In this document: in pieces, positions 48,601-63,600 of the stretch
Position numbering within the stretch: the first letter of the stretch is position 1
Layout of the letters: each line of letters begins with the position of its first letter
Assembly (NCBI GenBank): GCA_964570585.1
Contig: CAZMYR010000001.1
Coordinates: forward strand, 1 to 64,000
From: G020354945 sp964570585
GTDB taxonomy: Bacteria; Omnitrophota; Gorgyraeia; JABMRG01; JAFGKX01
Length of the DNA stretch: 64,000 nt
Direction: 5' to 3'
Translations under genes and position numbers: made by a program
The notes under the pieces: model-generated
The model's database searches: none
What the model was told of the DNA's origin: nothing
What the model saw: the letters and a program-made list of their open reading frames with translations, nothing else

Positions 48601-51600
48601 TTTGCCGCAACATCCCTACATTTGCTAACAGCCATTAGCTCTGTTACGTGACGGGCTATTTCCGCACCGAGTAGAATCTTGGCCTTTTCTTCATTCGTTA
48701 AATTGTAATCCAAGGGGGCGTCCTTATCGTCACTACGTTTTATGCCTATCCTTAGGTCCCTTGGCATATCTTCCTCAAACTGATCAGGTGTTACAAACAT
48801 TACTTCTGAATCATGCTCAGCTTTATGCATGAAATCCACCCAATCATAAAGGTCTTTTTCTGTTATCTTCTTATCCTTAAGAAGAACCTTAAAAAGCGGC
48901 AAGCCATCTAAATCTAAAGCTCTCCACCCTTTATAATCGTACCCCATATTCTCCATTATTTTCTCTATCGAGCCGTCCTTATACTTCTTGGGTAACGCGC
49001 TCCATGCTCTCATAACCTCTTTTGTTATATCCGCCGGCTTGCCTCTCGATGGCGAATCCAGCGGATCTCCTACATATATAATAAGGGTCTTTTCTTCGCT
49101 GCGTTTCTGTTTCTCGGCCTCTGCGAGAGGTTTACCCGTAAGAGGCAGGCTGTCCTTCCCGGGTCCTTTTGTCGGTTTCAGCCAAGAGAAGATAAAAGTC
49201 ATAAAATGGTAAGTTCCGGTCTTCATAAGATAAGCGGCTCTGAAAAATGCGAATGCCGACCACCAGGTTCTTAACAAATGCTCCCCAAAATGCAGGCCAA
49301 ACCAATTAAGTGAAGCAGAACCCATAAAAGTGCCCACGGTTAGGAATATGATGTGTTGCATTAATACCAACAGAACGGCGCGGGGCCTGCCCACATAAGC
49401 AGACGGCCTGGAAACGTCATATACCATAAGCCCTAAAAGGGAACGGCTAAATGCTAACAGGCTGAATGCCTCTAATGCAAGAATGCTCTTAACAAGCATG
49501 AGTAATAAGACTGCGCCTATTCCCATGCCTGGTAAAGAAAGCATGCTCAAGAAAACAATCCCTGCCACAGGTACAACAGCTAAGAATTTGCGAGCAATTC
49601 CTTTCCCATTGAAATGAGCCAAGCTGTAACATTCTGTAATAATATTTATGATAAGAGCGGCTGAAATAAATATGATTACCGGTATAAGAAGCCATGATAA
49701 AGACAAAGAAGCAAGCGCTGTAGTAATACCATACCATAATCCAGCTGCTGAACCTGTGATGCCGGCCTGTGTACCAAAATGCAGGATATTTAACATAAGA
49801 AGTACAAAATCAGGCAGAAAATCCGATATCCTGAATAGTATAGGGTTAACTCCCCTTGGACCCTTAGTTTTGCTAAACTTTTCGTACTCTTCTCGCCTAA
49901 AGGTACCCTCTGTGATACCCGATTCCTCTAATATTCCTCTGTATTCTCCATCGTCTTCTTGCTCAGCTCCTTGTACTATAGCATCTCTTATTCTGCCTCT
50001 TATTTGAAATAGGTAAGTCTCAAGATGGCTAATCAAAGCATTGTTATATTTTCCAGGCACCCTGGCTCTTCTTAACATATATCTGATAGTGGCTGGAAGC
50101 CCATCGAATTCTTCCTTTGACATCGTGTAACTCTGCAAGGCATCTTTTTGTGCTTGGGTTAAATTATTGAATGCATTTAAGTACCTATTAGGTCTTCCTG
50201 GTAATGCACCAAATTGCTCAAGCACCTTCTCAAGCCTAAGCTTACCATTTACATAATCCCCTCTTTCTGCATCCGGTCTTACGTGGACATGTATTTCCAC
50301 CCTGTCTTCTTTCTCATCTACATCAAAGACATAATTGCCCTTTACTATCTCTCTTCCGAAATAGGAACCAAGATCCTTTACGTAATTATCCAGACTATCC
50401 AGTCCGCGTGTTGTCTTTGCCTTTAAAATAGCGTGCCTTAATTCCATTCCTGGATTGTTATCCTTTATATCACTTACTTCTTTGGCAAATATCAGATTAT
50501 AAATGGCCATTAAGCTGTAAAGGAATGTTACCTCTGCCCTTGCGTCTGATGCTGTAAATTTCCTTTTGATAAATAACTGTCTTTCTTTATTACTCATAAA
50601 CGGAGTAACTGTCTCAAGCACCTTATCTGCAAATCTCTTATGGGCGGCATTAATAATCTGCTCTCTTTCCTTTTCTGTGCCTAATATTTCTGATGGGGTC
50701 TCATCTTTTGCCCTTCTGTAATACCTCTGAGCTGTAGTCTGCCATATTCTGGAATAGATTAGTACGACCAGCTTATAAGTAGGCAGGACAAACAGAAGAA
50801 CAACATTCCAGTGTGCAGCCAGCCATTTAATTAATATCGCTGCAGCAGGAGATAATCCTAAGAATGCAACAGCAACGACTCCAACAACTACGGAAGTAAT
50901 AACTGTAATCTTCTTACGCCTTGAAAGCTTTAAAAACCATCTCTTTATGCCAGATAATAATGACGTCAACGCATTCTTTATAATTGAGAACGATAATGTC
51001 CAGGTCATTGTACAAGCAACGATTTCGCCATACCCTGCAGCATGGATCTTTTCGTGAGAAAGTATTACAGATTCGGCTATACTGGTTAAAAGAGGGATAT
51101 TAGGTAGGTTGTCGAAAACTCTTTTGCGTCCTTCTAATCGGCCTTCAGGTCTATATTCTTCATCTAGGCATAGATATTCTATTTGGCGGGCATTGGGGTC
51201 GGCATTATAGTGGACAATTTCTCTTTCCTGCCCATCCGGGCCTCTAATATTAATGTTGCTGTTTACAAAAGCTCTTCTTATAAAGATCAATGTTATGATT
51301 CTTCTTATTGTATATATAGAGGCCAGGCCGCTAAGTATCGCAAAAATAACCGGCAAATCAAACAAGAATGCCATAATACCAAATGCGGTTGCGGTTACTG
51401 CACCTGCTCCTGAGCACCATTTTAATATCCTTGTACTTATTGGCATTTTTTGATCTTCGGTAGGCTCCTTATCCCCATCTGGAATTACTGGAGGGCTTCC
51501 TGTTTTAGGATGTCTCTTTCTCTTGGCTGGCTTGGTTTTAGCTACCCTACTCTTAACAATAAGATGCCTTGAGACCCCCAATATAATTAGGGCTGCAACC

Positions 51601-54600
51601 AATAGGCTCGATGCGTTTATCCAGGTCTCTATACTATAATCTGCAATAAACCTTTCTGTGTCTCTTTGTGCCACGGGCACTGCCGGCATTGTGCTTTCTA
51701 TTACACGCCCTTCTGCATCTAGGAGAATCTCTGCAGTAGAGATAGAGGGGCTTCCTGGAATAATTATGAATCCTTGTCCTGAATCTACGTTATTTTGAGA
51801 TATTTTATCAAAATCTTTTACTATCAATTCAGGCATCAATGAAGCTCCAACAGAAGGGTATTTATTCAACTCCGCAATGGCCCAATTTGTGGCATTACCA
51901 TGGTTTAGTTTCACGGCCATTCTCAAGAACCTTGCGGTAAGTTCAGGAGAAATAGCATCGCCTTCTCTCCTTAGAGTTATTTTATTTTTCCAATCAAGGC
52001 CCCATTTTCCATCGACAGTTACGCCATGCGCCCGGACAAGGTTGTCCAAGGAAGCCTTTAACTTCCCTCCATTTACTCCCATCACATTAGCTGCCTCAAG
52101 GAATGATAGCCAGTCATCAGGTGAGGACAGAAACTCTGCGAGCAATCTAATCTTTCCTGAACGCCAATCTTTCACCTCTCTAATACTTTTCGGCACGCAT
52201 CCCTGCTCCTCAAGAACTGGCAACACATGGTTTATCAACCATTCCTTCTGCTTTTTCAGGACATCAGCTATATTAATATTAATCTCTTCTAATCTCTTCT
52301 TTATTTCTTCCGGCAAGGTATCCTTATCCAATTCATCCACATATTTCAGCAAAAGGTATGCTTCCGAATTAGTGCCAACCGGATAATATACCTTTTCCTT
52401 TCCGGCATATTCCATATATTGGGCAAAACCGTCATCACCGGCTTTCCTCCTGAAACTCAATGCTGTTTCCAAAAATCTTCTGGCTGTCGCTATTGCCGCC
52501 AACTTATCCTCTTCCCGCTCAGCTTTTTCAGCAAGCTTAAATGCCGCATCTGCGGCAGCTATTTGCGCCAAAGCCGTAGCTTTTGATTCAAATACTACAA
52601 CCTCGTCCTCTGCGCTCTTTAATATTAGTTCTTCCGGATTGCCTGTATACAGATGATAGAATCTGGTTAAAGCTTTTTGTTTTCCATCTATGGTTCTCTG
52701 GTTGCTGTAGAATTCTAATATTTTCTTAACCGCAGCAAGCGCTTCGTCTTTTTTAGAGCGGAGTAAAAAAGGCACGATATATTTTAATTCATAAACAGTA
52801 TCGACGTAATCAGAATATGGTGAGGTCGGTATTAGGCCTGTTTTTTCGTTTTGTGAATTTATCAGCATCTCTACTGCAGCATCAAGCTCTACACCTCCTA
52901 TGGCTAAAGGCGCAACCTCCTCTGAATAAGGCAAAGTTAAATTTTCAAATAGAGTGGGTAATAATTTTATTTGTTTATACCGATTTTCATATTCTTCAAT
53001 TGTGGTTATTTTCGGCGCTCTTTTCTTGACTTCTTCGTCAACATTGGGGTCTTTTAATAAGCCCAGCTTTCTGGCCACAGTCGGAACTACATTCACATGC
53101 AATGCACTGAAATGTCTTCCAAGCCAATCATCTCCTTTTACAGGATAGACTATATCGTAATTGTCTCCATAGGCAAGGGCAACAACCCCCTCCAGCTGAT
53201 TCATAATAGCGGGATTTACAACTGTTAGTACATTGCCCGCTATGCCATCAGGATCAGGAATTTCATAAATTGCTACTCTTCCATCTGGCAATTTTGCCAT
53301 TTTGCATAAACTGATGAAGTTACCATTAGCATCCAGGATATAACGTGGTATAGGCTCATCCTGATTTGAGTTAACATCATATACTGTGGTATACCATCTG
53401 GGTTGATTTGCTTCCAGTCTCGGTGAACGAACTCCAAGCAAGTGGCTTCCGTCTCTGTCCATTATTCTAAACGTGGTCGTTCCCTGGCGGGAGGTAAATG
53501 TGGCAAGAATATGGTCTGAATCAACATCGACACCACTTATAATGTGGTTTTTGTATATGCGCTTTAGCTCTTTGCCTCTTCCTGAGATTGCACCATCCCC
53601 TAAAAGCTGCACAGTAGTAAAGCCAAGCCTTATCGGCTCTGCCCCTTTATAATACAATCTTACAGCCTCTATCGAGGTAATATCAATCCCTGCATCTTTG
53701 AGGGCCTGGATGGATAAAACTCTTATATTTCCATGCTGGATAGAATCTATCGGGGCAACAACTACGGAATATCTATCTGCCTCTTTACCGTTCTTAAAAT
53801 GAATCTTATTCATACCTACAGGAATCCACAACGGTACCTTTTTAGTTGTTCTGCCGTCAGTTACTTCAACCTCAAATTCTACCGTATCCTTATCCGCGTC
53901 TAAGTAGAAATATAGAAATTCAAATCCTGAAGCATCATCTCTGCCATTAGCTAATCTAAGATCGAGATGGTTGCCCGGAACAAGGGTATGGTATGCAAAA
54001 GGAGTGTCTGTAACTTCAGGAAGAGAATATACTATCTTCTGGGCTGGCTCACCCTTAGACCCTATTCTCCTATCTATAACCAACCTCTCCTCTCCTGTCC
54101 TCGCATCAACCCATACCTCTCCAGTATATAATATATCGCCGTTAGGCGCATACTTAGTAGATTTCTTTACTATATAACGGCCTGCCAGCATATCAGGCAG
54201 ATATGGGTTTCGCATTATATCTCTTTTTACTACATCGTCTTCCCGCTTCTTTGTCTCTTTGATTATGTTATTATTTTCATCAAGCACTACATCATAAGTT
54301 ATGCTGTTATCTTCAAAACCTCGCCTATCATAATTAATCACGGTATATATCGCATTTCCAAAAGAGAACCTTCTGATAAGGTAATACAGTAACCCTTCAG
54401 AATCTACAATCATACTTAGCCATCTACCATCTGGCAGTTTGTTCATATCCTCATAGTAAACTTTTCTATCGTCCTGCTCTAATCTGTAAAAAGCTATATA
54501 ATAGTCGTTAATTACACCTGCTCCATGGCCATGTTTGTTCATTCTATCCTTTGCGGCCTGGGGCAAATCCTCAAAATTTACCCTTACACTCTTACCAAAG

Positions 54601-57600
54601 AATTTGTCAAAACCTATAGTGCCATTGGGGTTATCTATGCGCTCATATGTTTTTGATACAACGTCGCCTGGCTGCGGATTCTGTGATTTATGCTTTATGA
54701 CAATCTCAACCGTATCATCCCAGATTCTGGCGTAGGTCTTATCCCTGCCGGGAATACGGGCACAGTAGAGAGCCAAGGGTGGGATTGGCACATTGGACTT
54801 ATTATTATGCATCTGGGCTATTCTGACTATTCTTTCTACTGCAGGAGCGTAGCGATTGATACCTAATTCTGTTAAGTCGGCAGCGGTAAGAATATAACGG
54901 CCTCTGCCGATGCCAACCTCTTTGAGTTTATCATCAGAAATATCTAACTTTGTTGTATCAACTATATAGACATAAGATTGGCCCTTGTAATGGCCGCTTT
55001 CGGGGTCAGCGCTCCAGGATTCAAGACGGGCTATATCAAGCGCTGTCTCAAAGAGTTTCTCGCCTTCATTGAGCTTAAAGGCATGCTCGCCCTCTTCCTG
55101 GTTAAGCTCATCATATCTGCTGTAGCTGAATATGCGCTTCTGTACATCATAGTAGCCTACGGTCCTGCCAAGTTTATCTATATTAACAGCTACAGGTTTT
55201 AAGGTTCCGTCCGGCTGGCGCTTTTTAACATCTGTTGCAATAGGCGCGTATTTATCAATCTCACCGGCTACCTCTTTAAGGGTTAATTTAAGGTTATCTT
55301 TTTCCTCGCCCTCCGGCTTCATCTCTACATTGCGCGGGTTCTCTGCAACCTCATCTGCCTTTCTGCCTTCAAAAGCCATCTCATTTTCATCTATATAATA
55401 CAGGAGCGCTCCTTTAGGATTGCCTTTTGAATCTAGTAATTCAACGCTCAATGTGCCATATACCTGCGTAGTGGCGTCGATATTAATGGGCTTTTGGCCG
55501 TTTAATGTATAATTTTCTATCTTTATGCGCCTCATTCCGCCTTTTTGAGGCTCAAATATGCCAACATAGGTAAATGCGTCAGTAGTGCTATGCACTTCAC
55601 TCACGCGGCCTTTTATGGTTTCTTCAATCTCGATGCCTTTATTTTCCGGCTTATTTTCAAATTCTATAAACTTCTTCTGGGCTTCATATAGTGACTTTCC
55701 GTAGAATGCTCTTGTTATTTTGTCTCCAAAAGTATCGCCTTTAATTATTGCCACAACTGCAAACTCTCTAAGTTCTTCTTTAACCTTGTGCTTTGAAGAG
55801 TACTCTTTGGGCCTTTCTTCGATATTCGCTAAGTTATTATCTTTGCAGATAAAGTTTAACTGCTCTATAGCTTTACCATCTTTCGTCTCAAGCCCCAGGT
55901 GCCTTATATCTACTACAAACCTTTTATCTCTCGCATAAGCGCTTCTGTCATTTGCCTGTTCAATCTCAGAGTTCCCTTTTGCATATTCGATGTGAACCCA
56001 CTGCAATTCTTCACGCTCCTCGCCATTCTTCATCTCGTGCACGTCAGAAGCAGTAGCAGTTATCACCTTGTCGTAGCCAGTTGCTGGCTTTGAAGCAAGC
56101 ACAGCAACTGTAGTATTTTGCGGGTTTAGTTCGCCGTCGGAGACGGCTCCTACACCCGGGTTTATTCCTATATATACGCGCCGTGAATTATTGGAATACC
56201 TTTTGAGTTCTCCTATTTGCTCTGTAGCTTCATTGTATTTGTAGGTATTTTCACCTATTACCTTTCTTGCCTTATTTAAAACAGCAAAGCTTATCTCGCC
56301 ATTTATTGCTTTGGCTATGCGCACACCATCATGCCTTATATCAAAGAACTCGATATCCTGCCAGCCATCGTCAAGGCGGAAATTCTTTGCTGCCTTTACT
56401 TCTGTGAAGCGGACGTAACCGCTGGCATCAAGCTCTTCGAGAGAGTTAAATGTTTTATATTTAACATCTTTTTGAGCAGGCGCATATTGATATCCTATGA
56501 AGAAATTACCAAGAGAAACAGGTATGGATACTATTCCCAGCTTCAATGCCTTTTGGATGTTTTCAATCGTCTGCGTCTCTTTAAATGCTTTTGCGATTTC
56601 AATATACTCATCCCTTTTCCTCTCTTTGTATTTGTCTTTATTTTCAAATGTAATCCTTAAATCTTCTTCACCTGAATCCTTATAAGTTATAATTGTAAAT
56701 TCCCCATTTACAATATTCTCTTCTTCAATTATCCGGCTTTGTTCATCAAGGGTAAATCTTATTTCAGCAACCCTGTGGCCGGATCTGTCATATTCTGTCC
56801 TGGTATATGCCCTTATCTTGTAGGCTTTTCTCTTGGTAAAGCCGGTAACATGACCAATGTCTTCAAAATAGGTTATCTCGCTAAAGTCGTAGAATAAACT
56901 ACCGTCATCAACTCTAATGGTTTTGAGAGGATAACCCTTCTCTTCATGATAGGTGGTAGCTATATCTACAAAGCCTTCATCAGGCAGCCAGATGCCTTCT
57001 TCTTCCTTTCTTACCAGCCAGCCATTCCTGAAGGTGGATATGGAGCTCTTTTTGGTTACCTTATTGTAGACCTCGTAAACCACCTCATTTTTACTCTTAT
57101 CTTCGCTGATTTTTTCTTTTACCACATCGGCCCAGTTAAAACCTAACTGAAGATAGCCCTTATTTGCATCTTTTCCATCTAAGGACTCTTTCACAAAATC
57201 AACCGGATACCAGTTCCATTCACCATTTATTTCTACCCTGGCAAAGGTAACCAGGTGGGCTTTTTTGGTGTATTTATCAACTATCAGCTTCTTTCTGAGC
57301 GCATATTTTGAAAGGCCCTCTTTTGTCTTTATATATTCATCTTCTCCATCGGACACCCTTATAATGGCATAATTGTCTTGAATGCGGGTAAGTTCCTCAT
57401 TTATTCTTGCTTTGCTCAGGCACATTACAACCTTAGGGAGTCTTCCATCCTGAGGTATCAATCTCATATATCTTATATCAAGGGAAGGTGCATATTGCAT
57501 CGGGACAGGGATATCGGCATCAAGGTCCTCTCTTCCTTCCTTTCCGCCTGTTTCTTTGTATCTTTCTTCATCTATTATTACATAATAACCCTCTGAGTCT

Positions 57601-60600
57601 TTTTTGATATCGCTTAATTCAAACAGGGTCTTTTCTACGAGGTTGCCTTTTTCATCCTCTACAAAAACGGCCTCTTCTTCCATCATCTCTGGCGTATAAA
57701 CCAGGCCTTCAAGATAATGCCTTTCACCACCGGGCAGGGCTATGTAGTGTAATATACGGCCATCATCAGCAGTAGTCTCATCGATATTTACATAACAAAG
57801 TTCTCTCTGCTCAGGTGTCATATAACCTAATACGAGTATTCTGTTGAAATCCTGGCCTGTTAGCTCTTCTACCTTAAAGGTATCCCAGCTAACAGCGAGA
57901 CCATTCTTGCCTCCAAGGAGATTCCTGTATTCTATAAGTGCGGCAAGGGTGGCACGCATAATCTCCGGCAGATGGACTACCTTAAGAAGTCTGCCGGTCT
58001 TTTTATCCACTAAAAGCTTATCCGCTGCGGTAAGGATTATCTTTCTGGGCTTTCCTTTTTCTTCGGCTTCAAGGAGATAAACTACAGAACCGTCGTCTTG
58101 GACAGTCTTTATAATATGGTATCTTTCGGCAAGGGTCCTTTTGTCTGTATTTCCTATAAGCAGGGCTTGAGCCTCTATCTTATCTATGTTGATGTCTGTC
58201 TCAGACATCCGCCTGTAACGTTCTATCTCCTCTATATATTTATCTGTATCTCCTTTGAAAAGCCCCTCAATTTTAATCTGGCCGGTATGATTGACAAAAT
58301 TATATTCAGTAAAATCATATAACTTAGCAGCGGTAAAGGAGGGGACAAACAGATAGCGCTTCAGGCCTCTGCCTTCTGTTGCCTCTTCAATATACTGCTG
58401 TCTTTTCCGGGCCTCCTGGATAAACTTTTTATATTTTTCATCTATTTCTCTCTGTCTCTGGGCTTCTTCTCCTGCCAATTTGTCATCTGGAATACCCTGG
58501 CGATAGACTAAACGATAGAATGCGGTTATGCCCGGGTCTGCCCTGCCTCGGTCTATAACTGAACCCTCTCTGATATAACGTGGGAAGCTTCCTCCTGCCG
58601 TAGTTATGGCTGAATCCTGAAGGTTGTGGTTGACTACTCCAATTAGGGATGGGCTAATCTTTTGCTTATATACGTATGCCCGAAGTAAAGTAGCCTCAAC
58701 ATCAACTTCACCTTCTTTTTCGCCGATTCCGCTTATCGTAACTTCTCTATACTGACCTGTTCCTTCTTCTATCCTGGCGGTTACGGTCTTATGGTTATCC
58801 TTTCCTATGGAATGGAGAATGCTTCTTAGGTCGCTACCGGTAACCCTTTCGACTTCACCCTCTTCAAGGAATAATAGCCAGGCCAGGGCCTCTCTTAAAT
58901 TTCCTGGTTCTTTCTGTTTATATTTAATAGATTTAAATAAACCAAATAATCCTTTGGTTTGCCCGGCGGTTATTCTTGAATAGACCCGATTATACTGGCG
59001 GTTCCAGATTAAGGCTCTGTTTCTGTTTACCCATCGGGTTATCCTTTCAGCAGCTTTAGTGTATCTTTTGGGTTTACCCGGCTTTATCCTGAGGTGCTTG
59101 GAATACTCATTAAGAAATTTACGCACGGTTAAGTTATCGAGCGGGTTTATTTCGGTATGTCTTTTGTCCGCATAAATAGCTCCGTCTTTACCCTGGCGCC
59201 TTAAGATATCCTCTGCCAGTTGATAGAGATAGCTACCAATCTGCTCAGAAATATCGGCTTCAGGGTACCTTTTTATATGCCTCAGCATGCTCAAGCCTAA
59301 GCGGACGCTGGAAGTAATATCCTCTCTCTGCCCGGGTATCTTTCTTTCGGCATTATCAACCCCAATTCTGTCATTAAAGAAGGCTGTTGCCTCTTGCTCA
59401 GAAACGGGCTTGATAGACCTGGCCTTTCGGTTAAAGATATCAAGGTAAGTCTCGTATATCTGTGGTGCAAGCCCTTCATCCGATTCTGCCACATAGACGT
59501 TATTCCTGGTAAGAGTAAATGAGAGTCCCGGCCTGGTCGGAAAGCCTGTTGGATTCTGGGCCATCTGGCGGATAAAATGCTGAGTGCCGGAGGTCATCGG
59601 ACTTCTGGCCGGGGAGACCCCAAACTCTTCCATAGCCTCATCAATTCTTACTTCGCCGGTTAGTCCGGGCCAGGGCATACCCCGGACTTCCTCAGTGGGC
59701 AACGAAGTTCTCTTTATCCAGGCCTTGGCCTCATCAAGCATATCCTTGGTGGTCGGTATCTCACCGTAGGCAAACTCAAGCCCGCTACTGTATAGAGTCT
59801 CACTTCCTAAGAATGCCCTGCCTTCAAATCTGGCCTGCAGATTATCAGCTATATCAATATAAGGAGTTTCTATCCCGCTATCGACTCCGCTATCTTCACC
59901 AAACCGCTCCAGGCCTAAGGTCATCTTGATTCCGGTCCTGGGGTCGGTGTAATTAAATCCTGCTCCGGTGTTAAAAATACTGGCCTTAGCCGAAGGTTTA
60001 ATCCCAATCGGATTTCCGTCAAAATCATGGATATTCGTTATACCGGTGGCCTTACCGTCTACCCATCCGGTCTTGGCAAAGAGGCTGAAGTTCCCGCTAA
60101 CGGTGTAATCAATCTTTCCGCCCATAGCGGTAGTGGTTCCCTCAACCTGATTAAGCCCGTTTCCTTCGTTTACCGCCAGAAGTCCTACTCCGCTTAACAT
60201 AACCCGGTCGTTTATATCAATGCTCGGATGGGCGAATAGTCCGTAAACGGTGCTGGTGGTCTCTGTAAATTTCCTCCGGTTAGAAACCATATCCAAATCC
60301 AGATACTCTATATATTCACCTGCAAATGGACCGGCCATTAAGGTTCCGGCGGATTTTTTATCTTTGCCCTCCCATTCAATCTCCAGCGGTAGAGCTACGA
60401 GTTTGATAAACTTACCATCAGCAAGTTTGTGATTTACCAACAACCCGTGAACCCTGGCATTTCTATTTATTCTATAGATATCCTCAATAGCAGAGGTGCG
60501 GGTATTAAGCTCATAGCCTATCGGAAGGGCCAGGAGTCTCTCCCAGTTTATCCAGTCAAATCCAGTAACTTCACCAAAACCTATATTATGAAGTTCCTCA

Positions 60601-63600
60601 TAGGTAAAGATTAAATCTGAAAATGCATCCCGGTTTAAAGCAATCTTAACTGAGAAGTCCCGGACATGGCTTAAGGCCCTTTGAGTATATTCTGCAGACC
60701 ATTCTTCTTTAGCCGCTATCTTCTCTACTGCATCCTCAAGATAGGCCCGAATCTGTTTTGAGCTGGCAGCCAGGGTCTTTTCCAAATCCTCTTCTACCTC
60801 AGGAGTAATCTGACCTAAAACCTTAGTCCTCAGCATCCGCATATGGCGTTCTTCAAGCAGAAATTTAAAACTCTTATCCAGCACCGCCTCTGCGGCCATA
60901 GATAATCTGGCCTCTGAGGCATCCAGGCCCAAATACCAATCGTAGGCATCTATTATGGTCTCCTCCCGGTATTTAAAATATCCGGCATCTCTGGCCAATA
61001 TCTCTAAAAATTCCTCCCTGGCCTCCTCCGGCATCTGGGCTAAGTAATCTTCAAAATCCATCTGACCATAATATCCCCAGTTTACATTCCGGGCATACCG
61101 CTGTAACTCTGTCCATCGATTATTTGCTCCATTGGGATTGTTTTCAAAATCAACCGCAACACCATAGCGGTCTATGTCGCTCTGCATGCCCCCTATGTTG
61201 GCCTCTATACCCTCTATTCCATCCTCACAGGACAGAATATAATTTTCCAGCGCCTGTTTCATTGCAGGGTCCATGCCGGGGTTATCGGCAATAGTCTCTT
61301 CTGTCTGTTCTATGCGTTGACGTAACTCATCCTGTTCATCCTGGTATTCCTGGATAAGGCCATTTATGTCATCAATCACCTCTTTCTGCCATTGGTTATA
61401 CTGAAGCTGCAAGGCCTGGAAGTATCTCTCATATTGAAGTTTGGCGGTTAGCGCCCCGGTCTGCTCAAGCATCCTTATCACACTCTGGAGTCTTTCCTTT
61501 CTAATATTCTGCCGGCTGATAAGGTGTTCTTCGTTTCTTTTAAGATATAAATATAATATCTGTTTGTACTCTTCTAAGCTGAGGGAGGCTGATTCTGCCT
61601 CTTTTTTGAGTTCTTCCTCTATGGCTTGAGGCGACTTCTCGGTAATATCAAGGAGTCTCTTCACTAACCCCTTTTTACCTCCGAAACGCTTGATATTCTC
61701 AAGAATATAGGCCCTAATCTTTTTCCCATACTCTGTCTCAAAGAGGCCAAGCGCTGTCTCTTCAACTTTGGGCTCGCGGACTGTAGGTATGCGGGTATAG
61801 GGGTTGAGCTGATATCCAAATGTTCTTTCGCCAAGATATGGCAGTCTATCGCCTATGGTCCGAGAGGCCTCAGCCTCCTGGCGTTTCTCTTCCATCTGAT
61901 GGTGGGTATCGGTATATTCTATTACTGCAGGGATAACCTGGGGGTTGCCCTCTGAATCTATATAGGTAACCTGATTGGGATACTCAAAGCTAACCAGAGT
62001 ATCTTCGCCAAGAGTCACCTCGCCGATACCAGGATAATTAATTTTTTTGCCAAACAGGTCGATGACCCGATTCTCCTTTATTATATGAAGGGCCAGAGGC
62101 TTGCCTTCCAGACTCTTATATTCTGTGATAATATTGCCGGAAATATCTCTTAACCTGCCTTCTATATCCTGCAGATAGATAGCATCCGGAGTGTAGATAA
62201 TGGCCTTAATATTTTTAACCACATCGGCCTCAAACCCAGCCACAAAATTCTGCTCATTTTCTATGACAGCACCTAAATTGATTTCGAGGCTGTCCTGGTC
62301 TATGTCTTTGCCATCTATTGTTACCGAAGTTATTCTTCCGTCTACATCAACCTCTATCCTGACAGGCTGACCGTATTCTGTCTTTAGATTTACTTCTTCC
62401 ACATTGGGCATAAAGTAAAGGTGGGCAGCTTCTTTCTTATCCACCTCGGTAAAGCCCAGGCTTTCAAGATAGGCTTTATCTTTAGTTTCTATGCGATATT
62501 CATATCTGGTCACCTCTTTTATTTTGGGCTTGCCGTTTTTGAGGATATCTTCAAATAGCTCTATATTTTTCTTTAGCGCCTCTGCGCTCTCTTTCAGCTT
62601 AGCTTGCTCTGTGGTACCAGCAGCAAACCTTAGCTGTTCATTGACTCTCTTTAATCTATCCTCCAGTTGCTTAAGGAGGCGCTTGTAGAAATCTCTCTCT
62701 GGGCGGGTGAGCTTCTGGCGGATAAGATTACCTTCTGCATCTTTAGCCCGCTCAAACCGCTTTATCGGTATCCTTCTGAATATCAGATTAGCCGGCAGCA
62801 GGCCTTCTTCATCCACAATCTCCGTAGTCTCATCAAGCCGCACCCCGCAGAGGATTCGTTTACCGGTAAATAGCTGATAGCGTAAATCCATATCCCTTAA
62901 TGAAGGCATTACCAGCTCTCCCCGTCGGGAGACAAAGCTCTGGGTCATCAAAAAGCTCTCCCCATCATTGGCCCTGGTGAAGGTATTCTTTCTGGCTAAG
63001 GGCATATTGGCCGGAATAATCGAAGGTATATCCTCGCTGAAGAAGGGTTTTCCGGTCTGAGGGTCAATCAACACTGCTCCTCTGGCTTCCTGCATATAGG
63101 TAATAATCTGGGACATCCGCTGCATATCCCTTCCGGTAGGAATAAGGAACATATGCCCTTCTTTTAACCAGCGGTTTTCTTCAGGTCTATCACTCTCAAG
63201 GAATTTTCTTACTCTTTCATCATACATTCTTAACTGATAAAGGACCTGCTTCTGGAGTTTATACCTTCCGTTCTCCTTTATCCGGTTGCCTCTTCCGTCT
63301 CTTAAATAAACATAGCGGCAGGCCTCCTGAATCTGAGTCAGGCGGGCATCAGTATGGTAGATTTTCTGGTCGCTTACCTTAAAGAAGTAGGCCTTCTCTG
63401 GATTCTTGGGATGGTAAACATAAAAGCCTTTTCCTTCTACGAAGCTGTTGGCTTCAGCAATTATGGCATCTTGACCGAATATTCCTAAGAACTTGCGATT
63501 TTTAGTTAGGGCCGCTTTAATCTCTCTTAAGGATTTTATATCTTCAAGGCCTTCAAAGCCGAGCCTTCTCAACTCCTCAGTAGTAAGTTCTTCCCCAAGC

